Of a DNA stretch of 64,000 bases, positions 45,793 through 55,040 are shown piece after piece; the stretch's first letter is position 1; each line of letters begins with the position of its first letter. The notes under the pieces are model-generated. The model saw only the letters and a list, made by a program, of their open reading frames with translations. It made no database searches and was not told where the DNA came from. The stretch comes from Sphingomonas sp. CCH21-G11 (lineage in GTDB: Bacteria; Pseudomonadota; Alphaproteobacteria; Sphingomonadales; Sphingomonadaceae), in NCBI RefSeq assembly GCF_001555965.1, contig NZ_LSHX01000031.1, forward strand, positions 1-64,000, read 5' to 3'. The position numbers and the translations under genes were made by a program.

Positions 45793-47592
45793 TCAATGGC
45801 TGTCGCGCGGCAAGCCCCGTTGCGCGACGCGCTGGAACGCGTCGGCGCCGCCCAGGATCGCACCGTCGCCCAGCTGGGTGACGCAGGCGCGCTGGATCGC
45901 CTGCCACGGTGTCTGCGATGCGGGGTAGCGATAGCCCCCGTCCGCCTCCAGCGCGGCGCGCCGCCGGTCCAGTTCGGCATCGTCGACCATGATATCGACG
46001 CGTCGGCGGCGCAGGTCGACGCGCAGCCGATCGCCCGTGCGCAGGATGGCAAGGTTGCCGCCCGCCGCCGCTTCGGGCGAGGCATTGAGGATCGACGGAC
46101 TGCCGCTGGTGCCCGACTGGCGGCCGTCGCCGATGCACGGCAGTTCGGTCACGCCCTGCTGGATCAGGTAGGCGGGCGGGCGCATGTTCACGACCTCGGC
46201 GGCGCCGGGATAGCCGATCGGCCCCGCGCCGCGGATCACGAGGACGCAGCGGGCATCGATGGCCAGTGCGGGATCGTCGATCCGCGCGTGATAATCCTCC
46301 GGCCCGTCGAACACGATCGCCCGCCCCTCGAACGCGTCGGGATCGGCGGGATCGGACAGATAGCGCGCGCGAAACGCGTCGGAGATCACGCTCGTCTTCA
46401 TGATCGCGGTGTCGAACAGGTTGCCGGTCAGCACCGCAAAGCCCGCCTGCGCCATCAGCGGCCGGTCGATCGGGCGGATGACGGCTTCGTCCGCGATTGC
46501 CGCGTCGCGGCAATTGTCGCCGATGCTGCGGCCACTGACGGTCAGCGCGCCCTCGCGGATCAGCCCGTGGCGCATCAGCTGGGCGACCACGGCCGGCACG
46601 CCGCCGGCGCGATAATAGTCCTCGCCCAGATATTCCCCAGCGGGCTGCAGGTTGACGAGCAACGGCACGTCGTGACCGACCTGCTCCCAGTCGGCGAGCG
46701 ACAGCTCCACCCCCATGTGCCGGGCGATTGCGGCAAGGTGGATCGGTGCATTGGTCGACCCGCCGATCGCCGAATTGACGACGATCGCGTTGAGGAACGC
46801 GTCACGCGTCATGATGTCCGACGGCTTCACGTCCTCGCGCGCGAGTTCGACGATGCGCAGGCCGGTGCGATACGCCATTTCCTGGCGGTCGCGATAGGGT
46901 GCCGGGATCGCCGCCGAACCCGGCAGCTGCATGCCCAGTGCCTCGGCCAGGCTGTTCATTGTCGTGGCGGTGCCCATCGTGTTGCAATAGCCCGTCGAGG
47001 GCGCGGAGCTGGCGACCAGTTTGATGAACCCCGCTGCGTCGATCTCGCCTGCCGCCATCAGCTCGCGGGCCTTCCACACGATCGTCCCCGATCCCGTCCG
47101 CTTGCCCTCGTGCCAGCCGTTGAGCATCGGCCCGACCGACAGCGCGATCGCCGGGATGTTGACCGTCGCCGCCGCCATCAGGCACGCCGGTGTCGTCTTG
47201 TCGCAACCGATGGTCAGCACCACCGCATCGATCGGATAGCCGTGCAGCACCTCGACCAGCGACAGATAGGCGAGGTTGCGGTCCAGCCCCGGCGTCGGGC
47301 GCTTGCCCGTTTCCTGGATGGGATGGACGGGAAATTCGATCGCAACGCCACCGGCATCGCGAATCCCCTCGCGCACGCGTTCGGCAAGGACCAGATGATG
47401 GCGGTTGCAGGGGCTGAGGTCGCTGCCGGTCTGTGCGATGCCGATGATCGGCCGGTTGCCCTGCAGTTCAGACTGGCTCAGCCCGAAATTCAGGTAGCGT
47501 TCGATATAGAGCGCGGTCATGTCGACATTCTCGGGATTGTCGAACCACGCGCGCGATCGAAATTTCCGGCCGGTGTCGTCGGCTCCGCTCAT
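45793..47592 (-). CDS. sugar-acid dehydratase, IlvD/Edd family (galactonate/arabinonate type)
   Basis: 599 residues. Iron-sulfur ligands C62 (LSPCNRHH), C130 ([10 protein letters not shown]) and C203 ([10 protein letters not shown]) are in the positions used by this family. Length and the N-terminal [20 protein letters not shown] point to the aldonate dehydratases (L-arabinonate, D-xylonate, D-galactonate, gluconate) and not to dihydroxyacid dehydratase. Here it most likely converts D-galactonate to 2-keto-3-deoxygalactonate, because kinase and aldolase genes for that product lie just beyond. L-arabinonate remains possible. It is divergent from the galactose-dehydrogenase operon across 95 bp. 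Confidence 0.9.
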   Translation of the reverse strand: MSGADDTGRKFRSRAWFDNPENVDMTALYIERYLNFGLSQSELQGNRPIIGIAQTGSDLSPCNRHHLVLAERVREGIRDAGGVAIEFPVHPIQETGKRPTPGLDRNLAYLSLVEVLHGYPIDAVVLTIGCDKTTPACLMAAATVNIPAIALSVGPMLNGWHEGKRTGSGTIVWKARELMAAGEIDAAGFIKLVASSAPSTGYCNTMGTATTMNSLAEALGMQLPGSAAIPAPYRDRQEMAYRTGLRIVELAREDVKPSDIMTRDAFLNAIVVNSAIGGSTNAPIHLAAIARHMGVELSLADWEQVGHDVPLLVNLQPAGEYLGEDYYRAGGVPAVVAQLMRHGLIREGALTVSGRSIGDNCRDAAIADEAVIRPIDRPLMAQAGFAVLTGNLFDTAIMKTSVISDAFRARYLSDPADPDAFEGRAIVFDGPEDYHARIDDPALAIDARCVLVIRGAGPIGYPGAAEVVNMRPPAYLIQQGVTELPCIGDGRQSGTSGSPSILNASPEAAAGGNLAILRTGDRLRVDLRRRRVDIMVDDAELDRRRAALEADGGYRYPASQTPWQAIQRACVTQLGDGAILGGADAFQRVAQRGLPRDSH

Positions 47593-47640
47593 TTGATATC
47601 CCGTTCTCCCGACCAGGCGGGTCAGGTCACCATCTTGCGT

Positions 47641-47660
47641 GTGATATATATTACTAATAA
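47641..47660. promoter_or_regulatory. operator/promoter candidate between dehydratase and galactose operon
   Basis: GTGATATATATTACTAATAA, an AT-rich segment in the 95-bp divergent region. It resembles the TGATA elements at 3243 and 40879 and could be the site of the GntR regulator encoded at the end of this operon. Confidence 0.35.
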
Positions 47661-47687
47661 GTTCGCGGAAACAACATTGGACGTGAG

Positions 47688-48608
47688 ATGATAAGGTTGG
47701 CGATCATCGGTCTGGGCAAAATCGCCCGCGACCAGCATTTGCCGGCGGTTGCCGCCAATCCCGGCTTCGAGCTTGCCGCAATCGTCAGCCGCAGCGCAAG
47801 TATGTCCAATGTCCCGGTCTTCGACACCATCGATGCGATGATCGCGGCGGGGGCGGATGTGGACGCGGTCGCGATCTGCACCCCGCCCCAGGTGCGCGGA
47901 CCGATCGCGCGCGCGGCGATCGACGCGGGGATGGCCGTCATGCTCGAAAAGCCGCCAGCCGCGACGCTGGCCGAGTTCGAGGACCTGCGCCGGCGCGCCG
48001 AGCAAGCCGGCACCGTCCTGTTCGCCACCTGGCACAGCCGCCATGCGGCGATGGTCTCGGCGGCGCGCGACTGGATCGCGGCGAACCCCGTTGCCGACGT
48101 AACGGTGCGATGGCGCGAGGACGTGCGCAAATGGCATCCCGGCCAGCAATGGCTGTGGCAACCGGGCGGGCTGGGCGTGTTCGATCCCGGCATCAACGCG
48201 CTGTCGATCCTGACCGCGATCCTGCCCGATCCGGTGTGGGTCGAGGGCGCGGTGCTGAGCCGACCCGAAAACTGCCAGACGCCGATCGCGGCCGCGCTCG
48301 ATCTGCGTAGCGGCGCGACGCGCATCTCGGCCGATTTCGACTTTCGCGAACAGGGCGACGAATGCTGGTCGATCACGGCGCACGCCGCCCATGGCGGCCG
48401 CATGGTGCTCGACCAGGGCGGCGCGCGACTAGCCATCGATGGCGGGGCACCACGCTCCGGGGCGGAGGCCGAATATCCCGGGCTCTACGCACGCTTTGCC
48501 GAGCTGGTCGCGAACGGCGTGAGCGACGCCGACCCCGCACCGTTAAGGCTGGTGGCGGATGCGTTCATGGTCGCCCGCACCGAGCGCGTCGAGGCGTTCA
48601 TCGAATGA
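47688..48608 (+). CDS. D-galactose 1-dehydrogenase (Gfo/Idh/MocA family)
   Basis: 306 residues. Rossmann loop [18 protein letters not shown] and the catalytic EKPP motif ([12 protein letters not shown]) show the Gfo/Idh/MocA family; lengths of about 305 and this N-terminus are those of bacterial galactose/L-arabinose 1-dehydrogenases. It oxidises galactose to the galactonolactone with NAD(P)+. It is first gene of a five-gene operon of enzymes joined by 4-bp ATGA overlaps. L-arabinose or D-fucose may also be substrates. Confidence 0.9.
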   Translation: MIRLAIIGLGKIARDQHLPAVAANPGFELAAIVSRSASMSNVPVFDTIDAMIAAGADVDAVAICTPPQVRGPIARAAIDAGMAVMLEKPPAATLAEFEDLRRRAEQAGTVLFATWHSRHAAMVSAARDWIAANPVADVTVRWREDVRKWHPGQQWLWQPGGLGVFDPGINALSILTAILPDPVWVEGAVLSRPENCQTPIAAALDLRSGATRISADFDFREQGDECWSITAHAAHGGRMVLDQGGARLAIDGGAPRSGAEAEYPGLYARFAELVANGVSDADPAPLRLVADAFMVARTERVEAFIE

Positions 48609-49477
48609 CCGACCTCGCGGCACCCGCGCTCGCCTGGCGGCTCGATGCCGAACTGGGCGAAGGTCCGGTCTGGATCGAGGCGGACCGCGCGCTGTGGTTC
48701 GTCGACATCGTGCGGGGGCGGCTGCATCGCTACGACCCGGCGACCGGGGACAAAAGGATCATCGAGACGGGCGGCTCGCCCAGCTTCGTCGCCGCGCTGG
48801 CGGACGGCGACCTGCTGGTCGGCGACGGTCACCGCCTGATGCGCTTTGCCGACAGCGCCTTTGGCGAGGCCATCGCAACGCTGAAGATGGCGGCCAACAA
48901 CCGCACCAACGACGCGACCGTCGATGCCGGGGGCCGCCTGTGGTTCGGCACGATGGACCGCGACACCCATCGCCCGACCGGACATTTCCATTGCTTCGAC
49001 GGCGGCTCCATCCGCGATTTCGGCGAGGCTATCGCGATCACCAACGGTCCGGCGGTCAGCCCCGACGGGCAATGGCTCTACACCGTCGATACGCTGGGGC
49101 GCATCATCCGCCGCCACCGGCTGAACGACGACGGCATCGACGCGGGCACGACCTTCGTGACGATCGATCCCGCGAAGGGCACGCCCGATGGCGTCAGCAC
49201 CGATGCCGAGGGTTGCGTGTGGCTGGCCGTCTGGGGCGGCGGCTGCATCCAGCGTTATTCGCCCGACGGCGTGCTGCTCCTGGAACTGCCCCTGCCATGC
49301 ACCAACGTGACCAAGGTCGCGTTCGGCGGGCCGGACCTGCGCACCGGCTTCGTCACCACCGCCCGGATCGAGCTCGACCCCGCGACGCTCGCGCGCGAGC
49401 CGCTGGCCGGGTCGCTGTTCACCTTTGCCGCGCCTGCACCCGGACATCCCGTCCCTCCCGTTCGGCTGGCGCGATGA
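48605..49477 (+). CDS. SMP-30/gluconolactonase-family sugar lactonase
   Basis: 290 residues with the six-bladed propeller features of SMP-30: AELGEGPVWIEADRALWFVD, the metal-ligand region AANNRTNDATVDAGGRLWFG, GPAVSPDGQWLYTVDTLG, and TPDGVSTDAEGCVWLAVWGG. It opens galactonolactone to galactonate. ATG at 48605 overlaps the dehydrogenase stop. Confidence 0.92.
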   Translation: MTDLAAPALAWRLDAELGEGPVWIEADRALWFVDIVRGRLHRYDPATGDKRIIETGGSPSFVAALADGDLLVGDGHRLMRFADSAFGEAIATLKMAANNRTNDATVDAGGRLWFGTMDRDTHRPTGHFHCFDGGSIRDFGEAIAITNGPAVSPDGQWLYTVDTLGRIIRRHRLNDDGIDAGTTFVTIDPAKGTPDGVSTDAEGCVWLAVWGGGCIQRYSPDGVLLLELPLPCTNVTKVAFGGPDLRTGFVTTARIELDPATLAREPLAGSLFTFAAPAPGHPVPPVRLAR

Positions 49478-50385
49478 CCGTGGCAACACGCGAACGGCTG
49501 GTCGGTGACTGGGGGACGACCCGGCTGCGGCTGTTCCACCTGCGCGGCGACGCGATCGTCGACCGGGTCGAGGGGCCCGGCATCGGGGTGGCGGACGCCC
49601 CGCCGACGGACGTGCTCGCCACCGTGCTGACACGCTGGAGCAGCGCGGAACGTGTAAGGGATGTGACCCTGTGCGGCATGGTCGGGTCGCGCAACGGATT
49701 GGTGGAAACCGGCTATGCCGACGCGCCCGCCGGCACCGCGGACTGGGCGGCGGCGGCGCAGCGGATCGTGCTTGACGGTTTCCGCATCACCATCGCGCCC
49801 GGTGTCGCCTGCCGCCGCGACGATGGCGCCGCCGACGTGATGCGCGGCGAGGAGACGCAGATCTTCGGCGCGATGGCGCTCGATCCGGCGCTGTCGCATG
49901 GACGCCATCTGATCGCGCTGCCCGGCACGCATGGCAAATGGGCGCGGGTGGCGGACGGCCGCATCGTGTCGTTTCGCACCTACCTGACCGGCGAATTGTT
50001 CGCGCTGCTGCGCGATCGGTCGACGCTGTTGCGGATCGGCGACGATCCTGCCGGCGAAGCGGAAGGCTTTGCCGCCGGCCTGGCGCGGATCGGCGGCGGC
50101 GACTTGGCGGGGTCATTGTTCGAAGCGCGCGCCGCGCAGCTGCGCGATGGGCGCAGCGCCGGATGGGCCGCGGGATTCCTGTCCGGGCTGCTGATCGGCA
50201 CGGAGGTGCAGGGCGGCGTCGGCGATGCGCGTGCGGTCGTGCTGGTCGGGGCGCCCGCGCTGGTCGCGCGGTATCGCAGCGTCCTGGACGGCATGGCGAT
50301 CGCGACGACGGTACTGGACGGCGATGCCTGTGCGATTGCCGGACTTGCGCGGCTGGGCGCGCTGGATGAGGAACGGGCACGATGA
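49474..50385 (+). CDS. dgoK: 2-dehydro-3-deoxygalactonokinase
   Basis: 303 residues. Family features: VGDWGTTRLRLFHLRGD (ATP-binding first strand), TLCGMVGSRNGLVE, LIALPGTHGKWARV and GFLSGLLIGTEVQGG. It phosphorylates 2-keto-3-deoxygalactonate to KDPGal with ATP. ATG at 49474 overlaps the lactonase stop; the aldolase gene overlaps its own stop. This kinase is the strongest evidence that the operon handles galactose. Confidence 0.93.
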   Translation: MTVATRERLVGDWGTTRLRLFHLRGDAIVDRVEGPGIGVADAPPTDVLATVLTRWSSAERVRDVTLCGMVGSRNGLVETGYADAPAGTADWAAAAQRIVLDGFRITIAPGVACRRDDGAADVMRGEETQIFGAMALDPALSHGRHLIALPGTHGKWARVADGRIVSFRTYLTGELFALLRDRSTLLRIGDDPAGEAEGFAAGLARIGGGDLAGSLFEARAAQLRDGRSAGWAAGFLSGLLIGTEVQGGVGDARAVVLVGAPALVARYRSVLDGMAIATTVLDGDACAIAGLARLGALDEERAR

Positions 50386-51029
50386 TGAGCGTCGACAGCA
50401 TCCTGGCGGCGGGCGCGCCGCCGATCGTCGCGATCCTGCGCGGCATCACGCCCGCTGAGGCGGTCGCCACCGCTGCCGCCCTGGTCGAAGCGGGCATCCG
50501 CCTGATCGAGGTGCCGTTCAACTCGCCCGACCCCGCGGCCAGCATCGCCGCAATCCAGGCCGAGTTCGGCGACCGCGCGCTGATCGGCGGCGGCACGGTG
50601 GTGACGGCAGACCTGGTCGATCAGCTCGCCGCGACGGGCGCGCGGCTGATGGTCACGCCCAACACCGATCCTCAGCTGATCGCGCGTGGCATGGGCCTCG
50701 GATTGGAGCCGATGCCGGGGTTCGTCACGCCCACCGAGGCTTTTGCCGCCATCGCCGCGGGCGCGCGTCACCTGAAGCTGTTTCCGGCGAGTGCCCTGGC
50801 CCCGGGCTATGCGCGCGCGCTGGTCGAGGTGCTGCCGCGCGACGTGCGCCTCTGGGCGGTCGGCGGCACCGGGCCGGACACGCTGGCACAATGGCTCAGC
50901 GGACCGTTCGCGGGGATCGGGGTCGGCGGCGCGCTCTATCGGCCCGGGCAGCCGGCGGCAACGACCCGCGCCAATGCCGACGCGCTCGTCGACGCTTGGC
51001 GTTCGGCCGGTTTCGCGCCATCACGTTGA
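50382..51029 (+). CDS. dgoA: 2-dehydro-3-deoxy-6-phosphogalactonate aldolase
   Basis: 215 residues of the KDPG/KDPGal aldolase family. AILRGITPAEAVATAAALVE, LIEVPFNSPDP, LIGGGTVVTAD and the Schiff-base lysine in ARHLKLFPASALAPGY are visible; VPFNSP and FPASAL are the KDPGal version of motifs that differ in KDPG aldolase. It splits KDPGal to pyruvate and glyceraldehyde-3-phosphate. ATG at 50382 overlaps the dgoK stop. Confidence 0.94.
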   Translation: MMSVDSILAAGAPPIVAILRGITPAEAVATAAALVEAGIRLIEVPFNSPDPAASIAAIQAEFGDRALIGGGTVVTADLVDQLAATGARLMVTPNTDPQLIARGMGLGLEPMPGFVTPTEAFAAIAAGARHLKLFPASALAPGYARALVEVLPRDVRLWAVGGTGPDTLAQWLSGPFAGIGVGGALYRPGQPAATTRANADALVDAWRSAGFAPSR

Positions 51030-51042
51030 CCCGGGGGAACGA

Positions 51043-51777
51043 ATGGCGCGACTCATGATGGACGGGGACAACGGACTTGACCGGCGGATGTCGCTCGGCC
51101 GCAACCTGACGCATGGCATGCTCGACCGGCTGGGGCGCGAAATCGTGACCGGCGCATTCGACGACGCACCCTTTCCGACCGAATCCGACCTCGCGAAACG
51201 CTACGGTGTCAGCCGCTCGGTCACGCGCGAGGCGGTCAAGATGCTGACGGCGAAGGGGCTTTTGTCCGCGCGCCCGCGCCAGGGCACCGTGATCCGGCCC
51301 AGCTCGGCGTGGAACCTGCTCGATCCCGACGTGCTCGACTGGCTGCTCGATCGCAAATTGTCGCTGACGCTGTTGCGCCAGTTCAGCGAGCTGCGCGTCG
51401 CGATCGAGCCGGCGGCGGCGGCGCTGGCGGCGCAGGCGGCGGGCGCGGCCGAGCTTGAGCGGATCAACCGGGGAATCGCACGGATGGAAGCCGCCGAACG
51501 CGGCGAGGACGATACGCTCGATGCCGACATCGCCTTTCACATCGCGGTGCTGAACGCGTCGGGCAATCCGTTTTTCGCGCAGTTCCGCCGGCTGGTCGAG
51601 ACCGCGCTGCGCACCTCGATCCGCTTCACCAACCGGATCAAGGGGCGCACCGCCAGCGTGCCCGCGCATGCCGCGGTGCGCGACGCCATCGTCGCGCGCG
51701 ACCCGCGGGAGGCGGCGGAACGGATGCGCACGATCATCACCGACGTCGTCGACCTGATCGACGGCGCGCCAGCCTGA
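51043..51777 (+). CDS. GntR-family (FadR subfamily) regulator of galactonate catabolism
   Basis: 244 residues. Winged HTH at about 30-90 (FPTESDLAKRYGVSRSVTRE, AVKMLTAKGLLSARPRQGT) and an FCD ligand domain (LRQFSELRVAIEPAAAALAA, DADIAFHIAVLNASGNPFF with metal/acid ligands). This matches DgoR-type regulators that sense galactonate or its keto-deoxy product. ATG at 51043 has GGGGGAA upstream, 13 bp after the aldolase stop, so it is probably in the operon and autoregulated. Candidate sites are the AT-rich elements at 47641 and 40879. Confidence 0.88.
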   Translation: MARLMMDGDNGLDRRMSLGRNLTHGMLDRLGREIVTGAFDDAPFPTESDLAKRYGVSRSVTREAVKMLTAKGLLSARPRQGTVIRPSSAWNLLDPDVLDWLLDRKLSLTLLRQFSELRVAIEPAAAALAAQAAGAAELERINRGIARMEAAERGEDDTLDADIAFHIAVLNASGNPFFAQFRRLVETALRTSIRFTNRIKGRTASVPAHAAVRDAIVARDPREAAERMRTIITDVVDLIDGAPA

Positions 51778-51830
51778 CGGGCCACCCCGACCGCACCAAT
51801 CCGGCATTGATCGACGCGATCGACTCCGAT

Positions 51831-51848
51831 AATACCACCCTAATACCA
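51831..51848. promoter_or_regulatory. TACCA direct-repeat operator, kinase promoter
   Basis: AATACCA at 51831-51837 and again at 51842-51848, starts 11 bp apart (one helical turn), 44 bases upstream of the kinase ATG. The same arrangement occurs at 55006 and 62131, so it is likely the binding site of the locus GntR/UTRA regulator. Confidence 0.6.
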
Positions 51849-51891
51849 ATTTGGCGATTTGGCCGGTTGGTCGGGCAGCGGAGTGACCTGC

Positions 51892-52767
51892 ATGAAGCCA
51901 TTCTATCTGGGCATCGACGCGGGCGGCACGCGCTGTCGCGCCCGGCTGTGCGACGCCGATGGCCGGGTGCTGGGCAATGGCACGGGCGGACCAGCCAACA
52001 CGCATGTCGGGATCGACCGGCTGTTCGCCGCGATCAGCGACGCGACCGGACAGGCGATCGCCGAAGCGGGGCTGGACGGTGCCGCGGTTGCCGCAATCCG
52101 CGCCGGCATGGGCATCGCCGGCATCACGCGCGCGGGCATGAAGCCGCGCATCCAGGCGCTCGACTGGCCGTTCGCCAGCGTCGCGCTGACCAGCGATTCG
52201 GTGATCGCCAATCTGGGCGCGCATCGCGGCGGCGACGGGGCCATCCTGATCCTGGGCACGGGCAGCGTGGCGATGATCCGTCGGGGCGAGGACATGTATT
52301 CGATCGGCGGCTACGGCTTCCCGATCTCCGACGAGGGCAGCGGTGCCGCGCTGGGGCTGAGCGCGATCCGCCACGCGCTGCGCGCGCTCGACGGGCGCAC
52401 CCGCCCCACCCCGCTCAGCCAGGCAGTGACCCAACAGTTCGGCAATGCCATTCCCAACGTGATCGCCTGGATGGACGATGCGACGCCGGGCGATTACGCG
52501 CAGCTGGCACCGATGGTGTTCGACTTCGCCGAAAATGGCGACGAGATCGCGCTGTCGATCATTCGCGATGCTGCGCAGCATGTCGAACGGTTCATCGAGA
52601 CGATCGTCGCCGAAGGCGCGATCCGCTGCGCGCTGATGGGCGGCGTTGCCCAGCGGATCAAGCCGTGGCTGCGCGCGCGCGTCGTCGACCGGCTGGTCGA
52701 ACCGATGGGCGATGCGGTGGACGGCGCGATCATCTTTGCCGGCGGACCCGTCGCGCTGCACGCCTGA
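51892..52767 (+). CDS. N-acetylhexosamine kinase, BadF/BadG/BcrA/BcrD ATPase family
   Basis: 291 residues. ASKHA motifs: YLGIDAGGTRCRARLCDADG (phosphate 1), GDGAILILGTGSVAMI (phosphate 2) and GGYGFPISDEGSGAALGLSA, which is typical of eukaryotic-type GlcNAc kinase and bacterial MurK. It phosphorylates GlcNAc, and perhaps MurNAc, because MurQ is encoded nearby and no PTS or AmgK gene is seen. ATG at 51892 has GGAGTGAC upstream. It is converging with nagA. Confidence 0.88.
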   Translation: MKPFYLGIDAGGTRCRARLCDADGRVLGNGTGGPANTHVGIDRLFAAISDATGQAIAEAGLDGAAVAAIRAGMGIAGITRAGMKPRIQALDWPFASVALTSDSVIANLGAHRGGDGAILILGTGSVAMIRRGEDMYSIGGYGFPISDEGSGAALGLSAIRHALRALDGRTRPTPLSQAVTQQFGNAIPNVIAWMDDATPGDYAQLAPMVFDFAENGDEIALSIIRDAAQHVERFIETIVAEGAIRCALMGGVAQRIKPWLRARVVDRLVEPMGDAVDGAIIFAGGPVALHA

Positions 52768-52772
52768 AGCCC

Positions 52773-52788
52773 GCTGCGCCGACGCAGC
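52773..52788. terminator. short hairpin between converging kinase and nagA
   Basis: GCTGCG-ccga-CGCAGC, 6-bp arms, followed 10 bases later by TTTT at 52799-52802 on the plus strand. A weak terminator for the kinase gene at best. Confidence 0.4.
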
Positions 52789-52815
52789 ATCGACACCGTT
52801 TTCCCGCCCCGCGCC

Positions 52816-53958
52816 TCAGTCCATGCCGGTCTCGCCGCCGATCCATGTCGCGCGGACGGTCAGCTCCTCGTCGAGATGCACCAGGTCGGCGACCATTCCC
52901 GGCGCGATCCGGCCATGGCTGCGGCCCAGCCCGATCAGCTCGGCGGGCGTCGCCGATGCCATCGCACACGCATCCGCCAGCGGCACGCCGAGCATCGCGG
53001 CTGCATTGCGCACCGCCCCCGCCATGTCGAGATGCGATCCCGCCAAGGTCCCCGCGGCGTCGCGCAGCGCGCCGTCGCGCGCGATGATCTCGGTTTCGCC
53101 CAGCCGGAAGCGGTCGCGGTCCCACCCGACCGTCGGCATCGCGTCGGTGACGAGCAGCATCCGTTCGCAGCCCAGCACCCGATGCGCGACGCGCAGCGCG
53201 GCGGGGTGGACATGGTGGCCGTCGGCGATCACCCCGGCGTGGAGCCCGAGGTCGAGCGTCGCGCCGACGATCCCGGGCTCGCGCGACTGAAGCTGGCTCA
53301 TTGCGTTGAACAGATGCGTGACACCGCGCAGCCCGGCCTGCTTCGCCGCCTGCATCGTCGCATAGTCGGCGGCGCTGTGCCCCGCCATGACGATCACGGC
53401 GCGTTCGCAAAGTGCCGCGATCGCGCCCGGCGGGGCGCGTTCGGGCGCGATTGTGACCATCGTCACCCCGCGTTCGAGCGAGGCGAGCAACGCGATCGCA
53501 TCAGCATCGAGGGTACGGAAATGCGCGGGGTCGTGAATTCCGTGCCGCTCGGGGTTGAGGAACGGGCCTTCGATATGGATGCCGAGTACGCCCGGCACCC
53601 CCCGCGCCATCGCGGCATCGACCGCGGCAATCGCGCGCGCGACGGTGTCCAGCGTATCGCTGATCAGCGTCGGCAGGAACCCGGTCGTGCCGAAGGCGCG
53701 ATGCGCCGCGCCGATCGCCGCCACACCCTCGACCGTTGGCTGGTCGTTGAACAGGACCCCGCCGCCGCCATTGACCTGGACATCGATGAAGCCCGGCACG
53801 AGCAGGCCACCGTCGAGCCGCACCTCCCGCCCGTCCCGCGCCACCGTCGCGGGCAGCAGCGCGGTGATCCGGCCACCATCGATCACCACCGCATGATCAT
53901 CCAGCCAGCCGCGCGGCGTCAGGATGCGCGCGCCGGTCAGTCGCGTCCGCCCGTTCAT
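52816..53958 (-). CDS. nagA: N-acetylglucosamine-6-phosphate deacetylase
   Basis: 380 residues, amidohydrolase fold. GLLVPGFIDVQVNGGGGVLF, HIEGPFLNPERHGIHDP (metal Glu), VIVMAGHSAADYATM and VTHLFNAMSQLQSREPG (metal His), and catalytic Asp in LLVTDAMPTVGW are the NagA signatures. It releases acetate from GlcNAc-6-phosphate. ATG at 53958 overlaps the SIS-deaminase stop (ATGA); longer frames upstream run through the other gene. Cytoplasmic. Confidence 0.95.
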   Translation of the reverse strand: MNGRTRLTGARILTPRGWLDDHAVVIDGGRITALLPATVARDGREVRLDGGLLVPGFIDVQVNGGGGVLFNDQPTVEGVAAIGAAHRAFGTTGFLPTLISDTLDTVARAIAAVDAAMARGVPGVLGIHIEGPFLNPERHGIHDPAHFRTLDADAIALLASLERGVTMVTIAPERAPPGAIAALCERAVIVMAGHSAADYATMQAAKQAGLRGVTHLFNAMSQLQSREPGIVGATLDLGLHAGVIADGHHVHPAALRVAHRVLGCERMLLVTDAMPTVGWDRDRFRLGETEIIARDGALRDAAGTLAGSHLDMAGAVRNAAAMLGVPLADACAMASATPAELIGLGRSHGRIAPGMVADLVHLDEELTVRATWIGGETGMD

Positions 53959-54977
53959 CGCGTCAGCGTCACCTTGTTGAGCAGCGGCGGCTGATCGGGG
54001 TTGCGCCCGCGCGCCAGTGCGACGGCATTGGCCAGCCGGTAAAAGCTCTGGATCATCACGATCGGGGCAAGCGCGGGATGCGGATCGCCCGTCATCGGCA
54101 GCGCGCCCTCGCCCGCGATCAGCAGCCGCGCCCCCGCCGCCTCGAGCGTGTCGAGCACCGGGCGGATCAGCGCACGGTCGACATCGTGCGGGGGAAAGAC
54201 CAGCACTGGAAAGCCCGGCTCGACCAGCGTCATCGGGCCGTGCGCAACCTCCGCGATGCTGAACGCCTCGGCATGGAGGGCACAGGTCTCCTTGAGCTTG
54301 AGCGCGGCTTCCTGCGCGATGGCGAGCGTCGAGCCGCGGCCGAGCACGAACAGGCTGCGTGCGCCCGCGAGCGGGGCCAGCGCCTCGCTCCAGTCGGCCT
54401 GCCACGCGACGGCCAGCGCGTCGGGCAGCGCCGCGAGCGCATCCGTCAGCTCGCGGTCCGCCGTCCACGCCGCGACCAGTCGCGCGATGAGCGCCAGCGT
54501 GGCGATATAGCTCTTGGTCGCGGCGACGCTGCGCTCCGGCCCGGCGGTGAGCGGCATCACGCTGTCCGCCTCGTCGGCGAGCGGCGCGGCGGGATCATTG
54601 ACCAAAGCGGTCACCAGCGCACCCGCGCGGTGCGCCGCGCGCGTCGCCGCGATCAGGTCGGGACTGCGCCCCGATTGCGAGATCGCAAAAAAGGCGGAGC
54701 CACGCGCGCCCTTCGCCGGATCGCCGTAGACCGACGCCAGCGAGGGGTGCTGCGACACCGTCGGCAATCCCAGCCGGGTTTCGAACATGAACTTGGCATA
54801 GGTGGCGGCATGGTCCGAACTGCCGCGCGCGCAGGTGAAGGCCAGCGGCGGATCGAGCGCGCGCAGCCGGTCGACCAGCGCGGCCAGTGCCGGCTCAACC
54901 GCCTCGCCCTGGCGCGCAACGGCCGCACCGGCGGCGGCGGCTTCGGCGAACATCAGGGTCTCGGCAGGCAGGGGCAT
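53955..54977 (-). CDS. nagBII: SIS-domain glucosamine-6-phosphate deaminase (NagB-II type)
   Basis: 340 residues with two SIS domains. TCARGSSDHAATYAKFMFE and FFAISQSGRSPDLIAAT bind the sugar phosphate; ERSVAATKSYIATLALIARL and LGRGSTLAIAQEAALKLKET are typical of the GlmS-isomerase-derived NagB-II deaminases used instead of classical NagB in proteobacteria such as Shewanella. It turns GlcN-6-P into fructose-6-P and ammonia. ATG at 54977 is used; the TACCA repeats upstream (55006-55023) give it its own promoter separate from nagX. Confidence 0.92.
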   Translation of the reverse strand: MPLPAETLMFAEAAAAGAAVARQGEAVEPALAALVDRLRALDPPLAFTCARGSSDHAATYAKFMFETRLGLPTVSQHPSLASVYGDPAKGARGSAFFAISQSGRSPDLIAATRAAHRAGALVTALVNDPAAPLADEADSVMPLTAGPERSVAATKSYIATLALIARLVAAWTADRELTDALAALPDALAVAWQADWSEALAPLAGARSLFVLGRGSTLAIAQEAALKLKETCALHAEAFSIAEVAHGPMTLVEPGFPVLVFPPHDVDRALIRPVLDTLEAAGARLLIAGEGALPMTGDPHPALAPIVMIQSFYRLANAVALARGRNPDQPPLLNKVTLTR

Positions 54978-55005
54978 GAGAAACTCGCGGGGAGGGTACG
55001 GAGGC

Positions 55006-55023
55006 AATACCTGTTTAATACCA
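55006..55023. promoter_or_regulatory. TACCA direct-repeat operator, deaminase-nagA promoter
   Basis: AATACCT at 55006-55012 and AATACCA at 55017-55023, again 11 bp apart, 30 bases upstream of the deaminase ATG in a 63-bp gap. Confidence 0.6.
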
Positions 55024-55040
55024 GTTTCGGCAAGCGCGAT

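Noticed and set aside
45793-51029. Reading the sugar operon as an L-arabinose pathway
   Set aside because: Dehydrogenase and dehydratase could fit arabinose, but dgoK and dgoA are specific to the galactonate branch.
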